Assembly: GCA_015229165.1 (NCBI GenBank)
Contig: JADGCD010000045.1
Span: forward strand, 1-11,902
DNA: 11,902 nt
Direction of reading: 5' to 3'
Source of the DNA: Nitrospinota bacterium
Lineage (GTDB): Bacteria > Nitrospinota_A > UBA7883 > JADGGD01
Every line of letters starts with the position of its first letter. Position 1 is the first letter of the stretch. A model generated the notes under the pieces. It ran no database searches. It was not told the origin of the DNA and was given only the letters and a program-made list of their open reading frames with translations. Of the stretch, positions 1 through 8,108 are shown piece after piece. The position numbers were made by a program, and so were the translations under genes.

Positions 1-225
1 ATTGTGGATGAAGCCGATTCCCCCCTCCAGCGCCAGTTGGGTGGCCAAACGCCCTTCGGTGACGGTGTCCATGGGGGCGGAGATCAGGGGGATGGCCAGC
101 CGGATGGTCCGGGTCAGCCGGGTTCCGGTGTCGACCTCCCGGGGGGCCACGTCCGACGGGTTGGGCAACAGCAGGACGTCGTCGAAGGTCAACGCCTGAC
201 GGATGTCGGTGAACTTGTCTTTCAT
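1..225 (-). CDS. guaB: IMP dehydrogenase, N-terminal part (cut by window edge)
   Basis: The first 75 codons of a leftward gene are present. The product would oxidise IMP to XMP with NAD+, the committed step of GMP synthesis, in the cytoplasm. The translation starts MKDKFTDIRQALTFDDVLLL and carries two GuaB hallmarks: the ALTFDDVLLLP stretch (residues 11-21) and SAPMDTVTE, followed by GGIGFIH at the cut end. The catalytic Cys loop and the CBS domains lie beyond position 1. The ATG at 223-225 gives the usual GuaB N-terminus and is preceded by a modest GAGAGG ribosome-binding site. A close sigma-70 promoter sits upstream. The gene is divergent from the response regulator and has no visible functional link to it. 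Family assignment is seen directly in the sequence; completeness downstream cannot be judged. Confidence 0.93.
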   Translation of the reverse strand, partial: MKDKFTDIRQALTFDDVLLLPNPSDVAPREVDTGTRLTRTIRLAIPLISAPMDTVTEGRLATQLALEGGIGFIHN

Positions 226-255
226 GTCGCCTCTCGCGGGAGAGTGAAAACCTTA

Positions 256-284
256 GTTATAGAGAACGGGGGGGCGCCGTTCAA
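256..284 (-). promoter_or_regulatory. Sigma-70 promoter of guaB
   Basis: On the minus strand TTGAAC (284-279) and TATAAC (261-256) are separated by exactly 17 bp. Each hexamer is close to the TTGACA/TATAAT consensus. The predicted start is near 249, which gives a 5' leader of about 24 nt before the guaB ATG. This is the best sigma-70 match noticed in the window. I saw no PurR operator or riboswitch in the short leader. Confidence 0.65.
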
Positions 285-334
285 GGTTTTCTTTCGGAAG
301 GGGGGGAACGGACTTCGGCCCGGCGACAGGGGTA

Positions 335-343
335 TGGTATAAG
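335..343 (+). promoter_or_regulatory. Possible extended -10 element for the response regulator gene
   Basis: TGGTATAAG matches the extended -10 pattern TGnTATAAT with one change in the hexamer. No convincing -35 box is placed 16-18 bp upstream, as expected for extended -10 promoters. A start near 350 would give a leader of about 47 nt to the ATG at 397. Similar TGGTA-beginning elements precede the porin and glycosyltransferase genes. Confidence 0.4.
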
Positions 344-396
344 AAGACGGATTTCATGCCCCTGTGTCCAACTCCCGAACCCGAGCGGATGCGCCC

Positions 397-1830
<1,434 letters not shown>

Positions 1831-1865
1831 CCCCTGGCGCCGTCGGGACCGTCCCTGCGGCGGTC

Positions 1866-1874
1866 TGGTACAAT
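1866..1874 (+). promoter_or_regulatory. Extended -10 promoter for the porin operon
   Basis: TGGTACAAT is a TGn extended -10 with a 5/6 TATAAT match in the 80-bp gap after the regulator. The best -35 (GGGACC, 18 bp upstream) is poor. The predicted start near 1881 leaves about 30 nt before the porin ATG. No sigma-54 -24/-12 pair was found in this gap, so the regulator does not obviously control the operon directly from here. Confidence 0.42.
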
Positions 1875-1910
1875 GGGCGTCGGTCATTGACGGTCGAACA
1901 AGGAGTCGGG

Positions 1911-3026
1911 ATGAACGCTCGGGTGGAGGGACGAAGCCTCGGGAGATGGGTCCGGCAGGCGCTGGCGTCGGCGCTGGCGCTGGCGGTGTGGACCCCGGCG
2001 TCGGCGTCGGCCTATGACTTGGGTCCGCAGTTTTCCCTCCACGGTTTCTTCGACATGGAGTACCACCAGGCCAGCGCCTTCGAAGGGATGGAGCGGGGGG
2101 ACGCCTCCGACCCCTCCAACGGCGCCTTCCGCCAGCACCACGTCAACTTCTTCGTCGACGCCCGGGTCCGCCCCGATCTGGTGGCCAAGGCCCACATCGA
2201 GATGGAATACGGCGCCGACACCGAGCTGGGCTACGGCGGCATCATTCTCGAATACGGTTTCATCGACTACGCCCTCCGGGGGGATCTGCTGCGGTTGCGG
2301 GCCGGAAAGCTGCTGACCCCGTTCGGCTTCTACAACGAAATCCACGACAGCTCGCCCGCCTTCCTGTCGGTCTCCATCCCCTGGGTCCTGTACAAGGGGA
2401 GCGCCATGGGGGGCTTTTCGGCGCTGCCCAAGTGGATCACCGGCCTTTCCTTCACCGGCGGCTACGACCTGCCCAAGGGGCATCACGATCTCAACTACGC
2501 CCTCTACATCGGCAACGGCGAGTCGGTGGGAAGCAACGACCACTACTACGACGACAACCCCAACAAGGCCGTCGGCGCCCGGGTGGAGTTCGTCACCCAT
2601 AAAGAGACCTTCAAGGCGGCCCTCTCCGGCTATTACGGCGACAAGGCGGTGACCCCGGAGAAGCGGGCCGAACAACACAGCGCGGCGGTCCTCTCGCTGG
2701 AATACGCCCCCGGCCCCCTGAACATCCACGGCGAATACGCCTGGGCCGCCGTGGCCGGGTGGCGGGAATCGGTCTGGTACCTGATGGCCTCCTACCGGCT
2801 GGGCAAACTGACCCCCTACGCCCGCTACCAGTTCATCGACCCCGACGACGAGGAAGGAAACGACACCTGGGGGGCGGCCACCGGCGGGATCAACTATCTG
2901 GTCAACAGCAACCTGATCTTCAAGGCGGAGCATACGATCCACGACCGGGGTTCGGAAAACCTGGCCATCGCCCACGACACCCCCGATTTCAGCGAGACCC
3001 AGGTCGCGCTGACCCTCTTTTTCTGA
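1911..3026 (+). CDS. Outer-membrane porin, OprP/DcaP-like beta-barrel
   Basis: Predicted 371-residue outer-membrane channel for small solutes. A Sec signal peptide is clear: a basic start (RSLGRWVRQ), a hydrophobic core around 17-28 and an ASASA site giving cleavage near residue 34. The mature part opens with FSLHGFFDMEYHQ and contains AGKLLTPFGFYNEIHD (131-146), a motif typical of OprO/OprP-like and related porins. It shows alternating hydrophobic strands rich in Tyr and Gly, and it ends in VALTLFF with the terminal Phe recognised by the Bam machinery. The start is supported by an AAGGAG ribosome-binding site 5 nt before ATG; longer in-frame extensions upstream overlap the regulator and are rejected. 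A solute-binding protein gene follows 15 bp downstream. Substrate is unknown; phosphate or another anion is a guess based on family and neighbour. Confidence 0.82.
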   Translation: MNARVEGRSLGRWVRQALASALALAVWTPASASAYDLGPQFSLHGFFDMEYHQASAFEGMERGDASDPSNGAFRQHHVNFFVDARVRPDLVAKAHIEMEYGADTELGYGGIILEYGFIDYALRGDLLRLRAGKLLTPFGFYNEIHDSSPAFLSVSIPWVLYKGSAMGGFSALPKWITGLSFTGGYDLPKGHHDLNYALYIGNGESVGSNDHYYDDNPNKAVGARVEFVTHKETFKAALSGYYGDKAVTPEKRAEQHSAAVLSLEYAPGPLNIHGEYAWAAVAGWRESVWYLMASYRLGKLTPYARYQFIDPDDEEGNDTWGAATGGINYLVNSNLIFKAEHTIHDRGSENLAIAHDTPDFSETQVALTLFF

Positions 3027-3041
3027 AGGGGGGAAAATACG

Positions 3042-3524
3042 ATGCGACGCAGAACCGCCCTTCACCTTCTGGGCGCCGCCCTGTTGCTGACGGGACTGCT
3101 CGGCATGGCCGCGCCGGTCCGGGCCGAAGGGGGCGAGCGGAAGATGGTGGTCGTCGTCAACCGGGACAACCCGGTGGCCAACATCACCCTCGACGACCTG
3201 CGGGATCTCTATTTCGGCAAGCGGCGCTTCTGGGCCCACGGCGAGCGGATACAGGTGGCCGACCTGGTGGAGAGCAAGCTTCCCGAGGAGAAGAGCGCCT
3301 TTGCGCATTTCGCCGCCCGGTTCCTCGGCAAGGAGATCGACGCAGTGAAGAGCTACTGGATCAAGATCATCTTCTCCGGCGCCGGGCAACCCCCCAAACA
3401 ACTCCGCAGCGCCGCCGAGGTCATCGACTTCGTCGCCGCCAGCGAAGGGGGGGTCGGCTACCTCTACGCCGACGACGTGACCCCCGCCGTGAAGGTGGTG
3501 GCGGTCTCCCGACCGGAGGAGTGA
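3042..3524 (+). CDS. Small periplasmic PstS-like solute-binding protein (single lobe)
   Basis: Secreted protein of 160 residues, about 132 after removal of a clear signal peptide (RRR start, Leu/Ala-rich core, APVRA cleavage near residue 28). The mature sequence has features of the phosphate ABC transporter substrate-binding (PBP-like) superfamily: VVVNRDNPVANITLDDLRDL, then YFGKRRFW (57-64), SYWIKIIFSG (104-113), PPKQL, and GGVGYLYADD (136-145). Full PstS proteins are over 300 residues with two lobes, so this is a one-lobe form. No permease or ATPase genes are adjacent, so a sensing or capture role is more likely than classical ABC transport (inference). An AAGGGGGG ribosome-binding site lies about 8 nt before ATG. 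It sits in an operon between a porin and a histidine kinase, which suggests it presents ligand to the kinase. Confidence 0.82.
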   Translation: MRRRTALHLLGAALLLTGLLGMAAPVRAEGGERKMVVVVNRDNPVANITLDDLRDLYFGKRRFWAHGERIQVADLVESKLPEEKSAFAHFAARFLGKEIDAVKSYWIKIIFSGAGQPPKQLRSAAEVIDFVAASEGGVGYLYADDVTPAVKVVAVSRPEE

Positions 3525-3569
3525 CCCCGAACCGGCCCCGACGCCCCCGCCGGAAAGTCGCCGCACGCC

Positions 3570-5192
3570 ATGAAAAACGTCTCCATCAAGACTAAGCTCT
3601 GGGCGAACCTGGGGCTCTTCCTGACCTTCGCCCTGATCATGTGGGGGCTGACCTTCGTCGCCTCCAGCAAGATCAGCGGCTATCTGGACTCCTCCAAGGT
3701 CGAGGTCATGACCCGGGCCGACCAGTTGCGCCAGTCGCTCAAGGATCTGGAGAAACTTTCCAACGACGCCGCCCAGCTGGCCGAACCGGCCCTGCTGGTC
3801 GAGGCCGACCGCCGGGCCGACGACTTCCGCGAGGCCATGGCCGCCCTTATGCGGCTCGACCCGGAGCATCTGGCCGAATACCGGAACGCCTCCGACCATT
3901 TCGACACCTACCAGAAGGCCTCCCGCCGGGCGGCCGAGCTGCTGATCGCCGGGCAGGGGTTCTCCGAAGAGCTGATGACGCTGGCCGGGGAGGTGAACCA
4001 GACCCTCCCGACCCTGCGCAAAGACGTCGACCGGCTGCTGGAGCGGATCTACGAGGACTTCACCGGCCTGCTGGAACGCTCCACCCATGTGGCCACCCTG
4101 CTGGTGACCCAGACCTTCGTCCTTATGATCACCCTGGTCATGCTGTCGGGAATCATCTTCCCGATGATCATCCGCTCCATCACCCGCCCCATCGAGCGGC
4201 TCGTCTACGCCACCAACGAACTGGCCAAGGGGAATCTGGAAACCCAGGCCGAAGTCATCAGCGTCGACGAGATCGGGGTGCTGGCCCTCTCCTTCAACCG
4301 GATGGCCCGGGCGTTGAAAGAAAAAAGCGACGCCCTGGAAAAGACCACCTGGGAGCTGTCGCAGGCGCTGGAAATCCGCAAGGAGATGCAAAAGCGGATC
4401 GTGGAGGTCAACCAGGACCTGACGGAGGCCAACGAGCGGCTGCAGGAGGCCGACCGGCTCAAGTCCGACTTCCTGGCCTCCATGTCGCACGAACTGCGGA
4501 CCCCGCTCAACGCCATGATCAACTTCTCCGAGCAGATCATCGAAGACTGGGACCAGCTCTTCGCCGATCCGGTCTGGGCCAAGGACGCCCTCGGGATGCT
4601 GCAACGGGTGCTGAAAAACTCCCGCCATCTCCTCTCCCTCATCAACGACCTGCTCGACCTGGCCAAGATCGAATCGGGGCACGTCACCCTCGACCTGGCC
4701 CGGGTCGACCTGCGGGAGGTGGTGGCCGACGCCGCCGCTTCCGTCTCGGCGCTGGCGAAGAACAAGGGGCTCGCCCTGACCCACCGGTGGCCCGACGACC
4801 TCCCCCCCTTCCTGCTGGACGAGCGGCGCATCCTGCAGGCCCTGATCAACCTGCTGGGGAACGCCATCAAGTTCACCGACGAAGGGAGCGTCGAAATCGT
4901 CGTCGAGCGGGCCGAAGTCTACCCCCACGGCGTGGTGGTCAGCGTCATCGACACCGGCGTCGGCATCTCCGAAGCCGACCAGAAAGTGATCTTCGACCGG
5001 TTCCGGCAGGTCGACAGCGGCAACGCGCGCAAGCACGCCGGCACCGGACTGGGGCTCAACCTGGTCAAGGAGCTGGTGGAGCTGCACGGCGGTAGCGTCG
5101 GCGTCACCAGTCAGCCGGGGCGGGGATCGACCTTTTTCATCCGCCTCCCCTTCACCGCCATCCCGCCGCAGAAGCATCTGGTCATCACCTGA
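3570..5192 (+). CDS. Membrane histidine kinase with HAMP domain
   Basis: Sensor kinase of 540 residues in the inner membrane. TM1 is at about 9-30 and TM2 at about 176-201. Between them lies a largely helical, charged periplasmic region of about 145 residues, probably a four-helix bundle. A HAMP domain follows (about 202-255, with P207 and the DEIG signature), then a coiled coil (about 250-298). The HisKA domain has phospho-acceptor H307 in SMSHELRTPLNAMI. The ATPase domain has an N-box (N427/N431 in NLLGNAIKFT), G1 (DTGVGIS, 461-467), an F-box and G2 (GTGLGLNLVKELVELHGG). There is no receiver or Hpt domain, so phosphate must pass to a separate regulator. The gene follows the binding-protein gene after 45 bp; the ribosome-binding site is weak (GGAAAG, 12 nt away). 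Pairing with the NtrC-type regulator upstream is inferred from position. Confidence 0.93.
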   Translation: MKNVSIKTKLWANLGLFLTFALIMWGLTFVASSKISGYLDSSKVEVMTRADQLRQSLKDLEKLSNDAAQLAEPALLVEADRRADDFREAMAALMRLDPEHLAEYRNASDHFDTYQKASRRAAELLIAGQGFSEELMTLAGEVNQTLPTLRKDVDRLLERIYEDFTGLLERSTHVATLLVTQTFVLMITLVMLSGIIFPMIIRSITRPIERLVYATNELAKGNLETQAEVISVDEIGVLALSFNRMARALKEKSDALEKTTWELSQALEIRKEMQKRIVEVNQDLTEANERLQEADRLKSDFLASMSHELRTPLNAMINFSEQIIEDWDQLFADPVWAKDALGMLQRVLKNSRHLLSLINDLLDLAKIESGHVTLDLARVDLREVVADAAASVSALAKNKGLALTHRWPDDLPPFLLDERRILQALINLLGNAIKFTDEGSVEIVVERAEVYPHGVVVSVIDTGVGISEADQKVIFDRFRQVDSGNARKHAGTGLGLNLVKELVELHGGSVGVTSQPGRGSTFFIRLPFTAIPPQKHLVIT

Positions 5193-5277
5193 CCGCCTCC
5201 CGACGGACGCCCATTGCGGGCCCCTTTCCAACGGAACTGTAACCCATCGTCCTGCCACAAGATAGGGGTTCTCATCC

Positions 5278-5297
5278 TGTGGATAACTGGTGGATAA
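5278..5297 (-). promoter_or_regulatory. Tandem DnaA boxes (one perfect, one with one mismatch)
   Basis: Read on the minus strand, 5286-5278 is TTATCCACA, the exact consensus, and 5297-5289 is TTATCCACC, one mismatch. Both have the same orientation with starts 11 bp apart, close to one helical turn, so they would face the same side of the DNA. Confidence 0.5.
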
Positions 5298-5458
5298 ACG
5301 GGGTAGCCACCCCCGGACAAGCCACCCGAGGAAGCAAGGGTAAATGATGGGTATGCAACACCGAATGCCATGATATGACAAATATATTCAATTAAATAAG
5401 CCTGAATAATGAAAGTTATGCTTCAACGAAATCTTCTTCTGACGCCCCCGTTTAACCG

Positions 5459-5467
5459 TTATCCACA
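5459..5467 (+). promoter_or_regulatory. Perfect DnaA box
   Basis: TTATCCACA on the plus strand, opposite in orientation to the tandem pair about 170 bp to the left, with the AT-rich core between them. Confidence 0.5.
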
Positions 5468-5526
5468 ATGCCGTTTTCTGTAGCAAAAGCAACACGTCGT
5501 TCCCGCATGGCGCCACAGCGCGGGAC

Positions 5527-5558
5527 AAAAAAACCGGCGCCCCCGAAGGGACGCCGGT
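5527..5558 (-). terminator. Rho-independent terminator of gltA
   Basis: On the minus strand an 11-bp stem is formed by ACCGGCGTCCC and GGGGCGCCGGT (one G-U wobble in RNA), closed by a UUCG tetraloop and followed by seven T. It begins 19 bp after the gltA stop. The plus strand lacks a T-run, so it probably does not end transcription from the kinase side. Confidence 0.93.
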
Positions 5559-5576
5559 AGCGGGCCGTCGCGCAGC

Positions 5577-6869
5577 TTAGCGCCGGTCGATGCGGACGTA
5601 GTCCCGGGTGGCCTCGCCGGTGTAAAGCTGGCGGGGGCGGCCGATCTTGAGCCCCTTCTCGCCGATCATCTCGTTCCACTGGCTGATCCAGCCGATGGTC
5701 CGGCCGATGGTGAAAATGACGGTGAACATGTTGGTGGGGATGCCGATGGCCCGCTGGATGATCCCGGAGTAGAAGTCGACGTTGGGATAGAGCTTGCGCT
5801 CGACGAAGTATTCGTCCTTGAGGGCGATCTCTTCGAGCTTGAGGGCGATGTCGAACAGCGGATCGTCCAGTTTGAGGGCGTCGAGGACGTCGTAGCACGA
5901 CTTCCGGATGATCTTCGCCCGGGGGTCGTAATGCTTGTAGACCCGGTGGCCGAACCCCATGAGGCGGAACGGGTCGTTGGGGTCTTTGGCCTTCGCCACG
6001 AACTTGCTGATGTTGCGGGCGTCTTCGATCTCTTCGAGCATCTCGATGACCGCCTCGTTGGCGCCGCCGTGGGCCGGACCCCAGAGGGTGCCGACGCCGG
6101 CGGAGATGCAGGCGAAGGGGTTGGCCTGGGAGGAGCCGGCCAGCCGGACGGTGGAGGTGGAGGCGTTCTGCTCGTGGTCGGCGTGGAGCAGGAAGATCAG
6201 GTCGAGCGCCTTGGCCGCCACCGGGTTGATCTCGTACTCCTCGGTGGGGAAGCCGAACATCATCCGCAGGAAGTTCTCCGCGTAGCCGAGCTTGTTGCTC
6301 GGATACATGAACGGCTCCCCCCGGCTGTAGCGGTAGGCCCAGGCGGCGATGGTCGGCATCTTGGCGATCAGCCGGTGGGCCGAGATCTCCCGGCTCCGGT
6401 GGTCGTGGATGTCGAGGCTGTCGTGGTAGAAGGCCGACAGCGCCCCCACCACCCCCACCATGATGGCCATCGGGTGGGCGCCCCGGTGGAATCCGGCGTA
6501 AAAGTCGCGCAGTCCCTCGTGGACCATGGTGTGGTGGGTGATGATGGTCTCGAAATCGGACAGCTCCTGCGCGGAAGGGAGCCTCCCGTACCAGAGGAGA
6601 TAGCAGACCTCCAGAAAGTGGCTCTGTTCGGCCAACTGCTCGATGGGGTAGCCCCGGTAGAGGAGAATCCCCTCCTCGCCGTCGATGAAGGTGATGGTCG
6701 ACTCGCACGAGCCGGTGGAGGTGAAACCGGGGTCGAAGGTGAACATCCCCAGTTCCTTGTAGACCGTCCCCACGTCGAAGACGGGGGGGCCGTGGGTTCC
6801 CCGCAGCACCGGCACTTCGATCGACTTGCCGGTGGCGTTGTCGGTAATGGTGACCGTATCTTTTGCCAT
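5577..6869 (-). CDS. gltA: Citrate synthase (type II, hexameric type)
   Basis: Condenses acetyl-CoA and oxaloacetate to citrate, the entry step of the TCA cycle, in the cytoplasm. The 430-residue product has the normal length of the Gram-negative GltA family, with an N-terminal beta-rich extension. Catalytic residues are intact: H267 in GPAHGGANE, H308 in GFGHRVYKHYDPRA and D365 in NVDFYSGI; H232 lies in LLHADHEQNAST. The FDPGFTSTGSCES and LLYRGYPIEQLAE blocks are family hallmarks. The start ATG has a GGAGAG ribosome-binding site 5-6 nt upstream. It lies 56 bp downstream of a CDGSH-protein gene on the same strand, with no clear promoter between, so the two are probably cotranscribed. A strong terminator follows. 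One minor oddity is His instead of the more common Asn in VYKxYDPRA. Confidence 0.97.
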   Translation of the reverse strand: MAKDTVTITDNATGKSIEVPVLRGTHGPPVFDVGTVYKELGMFTFDPGFTSTGSCESTITFIDGEEGILLYRGYPIEQLAEQSHFLEVCYLLWYGRLPSAQELSDFETIITHHTMVHEGLRDFYAGFHRGAHPMAIMVGVVGALSAFYHDSLDIHDHRSREISAHRLIAKMPTIAAWAYRYSRGEPFMYPSNKLGYAENFLRMMFGFPTEEYEINPVAAKALDLIFLLHADHEQNASTSTVRLAGSSQANPFACISAGVGTLWGPAHGGANEAVIEMLEEIEDARNISKFVAKAKDPNDPFRLMGFGHRVYKHYDPRAKIIRKSCYDVLDALKLDDPLFDIALKLEEIALKDEYFVERKLYPNVDFYSGIIQRAIGIPTNMFTVIFTIGRTIGWISQWNEMIGEKGLKIGRPRQLYTGEATRDYVRIDRR

Positions 6870-6925
6870 GTTCGCTCTCCGCGATGGGTGGCTTAGGGGT
6901 CGTCCCCCGCCGGTTGTAGTGGCCC

Positions 6926-7168
6926 TTACGGCAGTTTCGTGTGGGCGCCGTCACACCAGGGCGCCATCTTGGTGTGTTTGCACAGACACCAGGGAACCTT
7001 CCCCTTCTCGGTGATTTTCACCTCTTTGGGGGCCAGACCGGTTCCCTTGTGGGAGCCGTCGCAAAAAGGCTGTCCGGCGGAGCGGCCGCAGGCGCACCAC
7101 CAGTAGGTTCCCGGCTCCATCTCCTGCACCAGGGGGCGTTTGTCGAAAACTCTCGGCTCTTCTGCCAC
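6926..7168 (-). CDS. Tandem CDGSH iron-sulfur domain protein
   Basis: Small cytoplasmic protein of 80 residues with two mitoNEET-like CDGSH cluster motifs. The first has C25, C27, C36 and H40 (CACGRSAGQPFCDGSH). The second has C61, C63, C72 and H76 (CLCKHTKMAPWCDGAH). In this family each three-Cys one-His set binds a redox-active [2Fe-2S] cluster; the role in bacteria is poorly defined (electron or cluster transfer, redox sensing). The start codon is GTG, supported by a GGAGAG ribosome-binding site and spacing nearly identical to those of gltA. It is the first gene of a likely two-gene unit with gltA. There is no signal peptide or membrane segment. Identification is firm; the physiological role is not. 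Confidence 0.9.
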   Translation of the reverse strand: MAEEPRVFDKRPLVQEMEPGTYWWCACGRSAGQPFCDGSHKGTGLAPKEVKITEKGKVPWCLCKHTKMAPWCDGAHTKLP

Positions 7169-7209
7169 GTTGCGCTCTCCTCGATCATGGTGAAACGTCG
7201 ATCTGGTTC

Positions 7210-7215
7210 ATGATA
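7210..7215 (-). promoter_or_regulatory. Possible -10 box for the CDGSH-gltA unit
   Basis: TATCAT on the minus strand, with a predicted start near 7203 and a leader of about 35 nt. The -35 position (GTCATT, 17 bp upstream) is a poor match and overlaps the proposed -35 of the divergent methyltransferase promoter. Weak evidence. Confidence 0.25.
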
Positions 7216-7233
7216 GCGCATCCGGGAGGGAGA

Positions 7234-7262
7234 ATGACTTCGGGAAGGAGGGAGGGTAGGAT
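7234..7262 (+). promoter_or_regulatory. Candidate promoter of the methyltransferase (leaderless)
   Basis: ATGACT (7234-7239) and TAGGAT (7257-7262) are separated by 17 bp, and TAGGAT ends 6 nt before the ATG at 7269. Transcription would start at or next to the A of ATG. The purine-rich GGAGGGAGGG at 7247-7256 is too far (12 nt or more) for a normal Shine-Dalgarno sequence, although it cannot be ruled out. Confidence 0.35.
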
Positions 7263-7268
7263 ACTCCC

Positions 7269-8108
7269 ATGACCGACCCGACTCCCCCCGCAGACCTTTC
7301 CGCCCGGGCTGCGGCCCATGCGTGGATGCACACCATCGCGCTCCCCGGCGGCGTCGTGACCCGGGGGTCGATCAACACGATCCGCCATCTCCCCCGGTTC
7401 CGCCTGCCCGACGACCTGACCGGCATGACGGTCCTCGACGTCGGCGCCTGCGACGGGTTCTATTCGTTCGAAGCCAAACGGCGGGGAGCCAGGCGGGTGG
7501 TGGCCGTAGACCGGTGGGGGGGAGCGTCGGGAACCAGCCGCGCCGGGTTCGACCTGGCCCGCGAGGCGCTGGGGCTGGACGTGGAGGCGCTGGAACTCGA
7601 CCTCTACGACCTTCCGAAGGCGGGGTTGGGAACCTTCGACCTGGTCTTTTTCTTCGGCGTCCTCTACCACGTGAAAGACCCGTGGGGGGCGATCAACGCG
7701 GTAGCCTCGTGCGCGGCGGACCGACTGATCCTCGAGACCCACGTCGACCTGCTGGACCTCCCCCGTCCGGCGGTGGCCTTCTACAACAGCGCAGAGCTGG
7801 CCCGGACGGCCAACAACCACTGCGGCCCCAATCCGGCTGCGGTGGAGATGATGCTGGCCGACGCCGGATTCACAGAGATCGTCCCCCGGTCGCTCTTCCA
7901 CTATCCCGACCCGGCGGGCAGCGGCGTCATCGAGCTTCTGGAGGGGAACGCCACGGCGGCGCGACTCGTGGCCGACGACCTCCCCGCGCCGGAAGGGACG
8001 ATCGCCAACGTCCGGATGGTCTGGAGCGCCCGCCGACAGAAAGTCGATCAGCCGAACCAGCTACCGCTGTCGTCGGTGGCGGAAGGGCTGAACCAAGGGG
8101 AGCTGTAA
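7269..8108 (+). CDS. SAM-dependent methyltransferase, CmoB/DUF1698-like
   Basis: Soluble class I methyltransferase of 279 residues. A short helical lead (WMHTIALPGGVVTRG) precedes the Rossmann fold. Motif I is VLDVGACDGFYSFEA (55-69), the acidic end of strand 2 is VVAVDRW (D81), and the motif IV region is FDLVFFFGVLYHVKDPW (123-139). The later segment YNSAEL...NNHCGPN (172-188) resembles the CmoB-like subfamily often found beside glycosyltransferases. There is no CmoA partner, and the protein is shorter than tRNA-modifying CmoB, so a glycan or small-molecule substrate is more likely (inference). The C-terminal 20 codons overlap the end of the convergent EF-hand gene and look unlike the family. 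The start is the first ATG and has no Shine-Dalgarno sequence at normal spacing. Methyltransferase identity is firm; the substrate is unknown. Confidence 0.85.
   Translation: MTDPTPPADLSARAAAHAWMHTIALPGGVVTRGSINTIRHLPRFRLPDDLTGMTVLDVGACDGFYSFEAKRRGARRVVAVDRWGGASGTSRAGFDLAREALGLDVEALELDLYDLPKAGLGTFDLVFFFGVLYHVKDPWGAINAVASCAADRLILETHVDLLDLPRPAVAFYNSAELARTANNHCGPNPAAVEMMLADAGFTEIVPRSLFHYPDPAGSGVIELLEGNATAARLVADDLPAPEGTIANVRMVWSARRQKVDQPNQLPLSSVAEGLNQGEL

Larger units (their letters stand above)
5193..5576. other. 384-bp gene-free gap with DnaA boxes and an AT-rich core; candidate DnaA-dependent site
   Basis: No credible gene lies here. Two perfect DnaA boxes (TTATCCACA) point in opposite directions, one on the minus strand at 5278-5286 and one on the plus strand at 5459-5467. 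A one-mismatch box sits 11 bp from the first, at 5289-5297. Between them 5371-5420 has only 11 G/C in 50 bases, about 78% A+T, in an otherwise GC-rich window. Boxes flanking an AT-rich stretch are the layout of a replication origin or another DnaA-binding locus. Against a main oriC, both flanking genes point toward the gap, no dnaA, dnaN, mnmG or hemE is nearby, and only three boxes are visible. A DnaA-titrating site or a chance pair of boxes remains possible. The rightmost part holds the gltA terminator. Confidence 0.4.

Noticed and set aside
364..396. GTG start of the response regulator at 364
   Set aside because: It adds 11 residues not typical of receivers. It cannot be excluded, because neither start has a strong ribosome-binding site.
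5299..5314. GGGGT/ACCCC hairpin as terminator for the kinase operon
   Set aside because: Short stem with no T-run after it; no clear terminator for the kinase was found.
1884..5381. 1165-codon open frame on the minus strand, antisense to porin, binding protein and kinase
   Set aside because: The product is low-complexity (rich in G, V, D, E, Q) with no domain, and it mirrors three convincing genes. Long antisense frames are expected where the third codon position is GC-rich.
5193..5526. Small RNA, tRNA or riboswitch in the gene-free gap
   Set aside because: No cloverleaf, conserved riboswitch core or promoter-terminator pair was recognised by eye; a covariance-model scan would be needed to exclude it fully.
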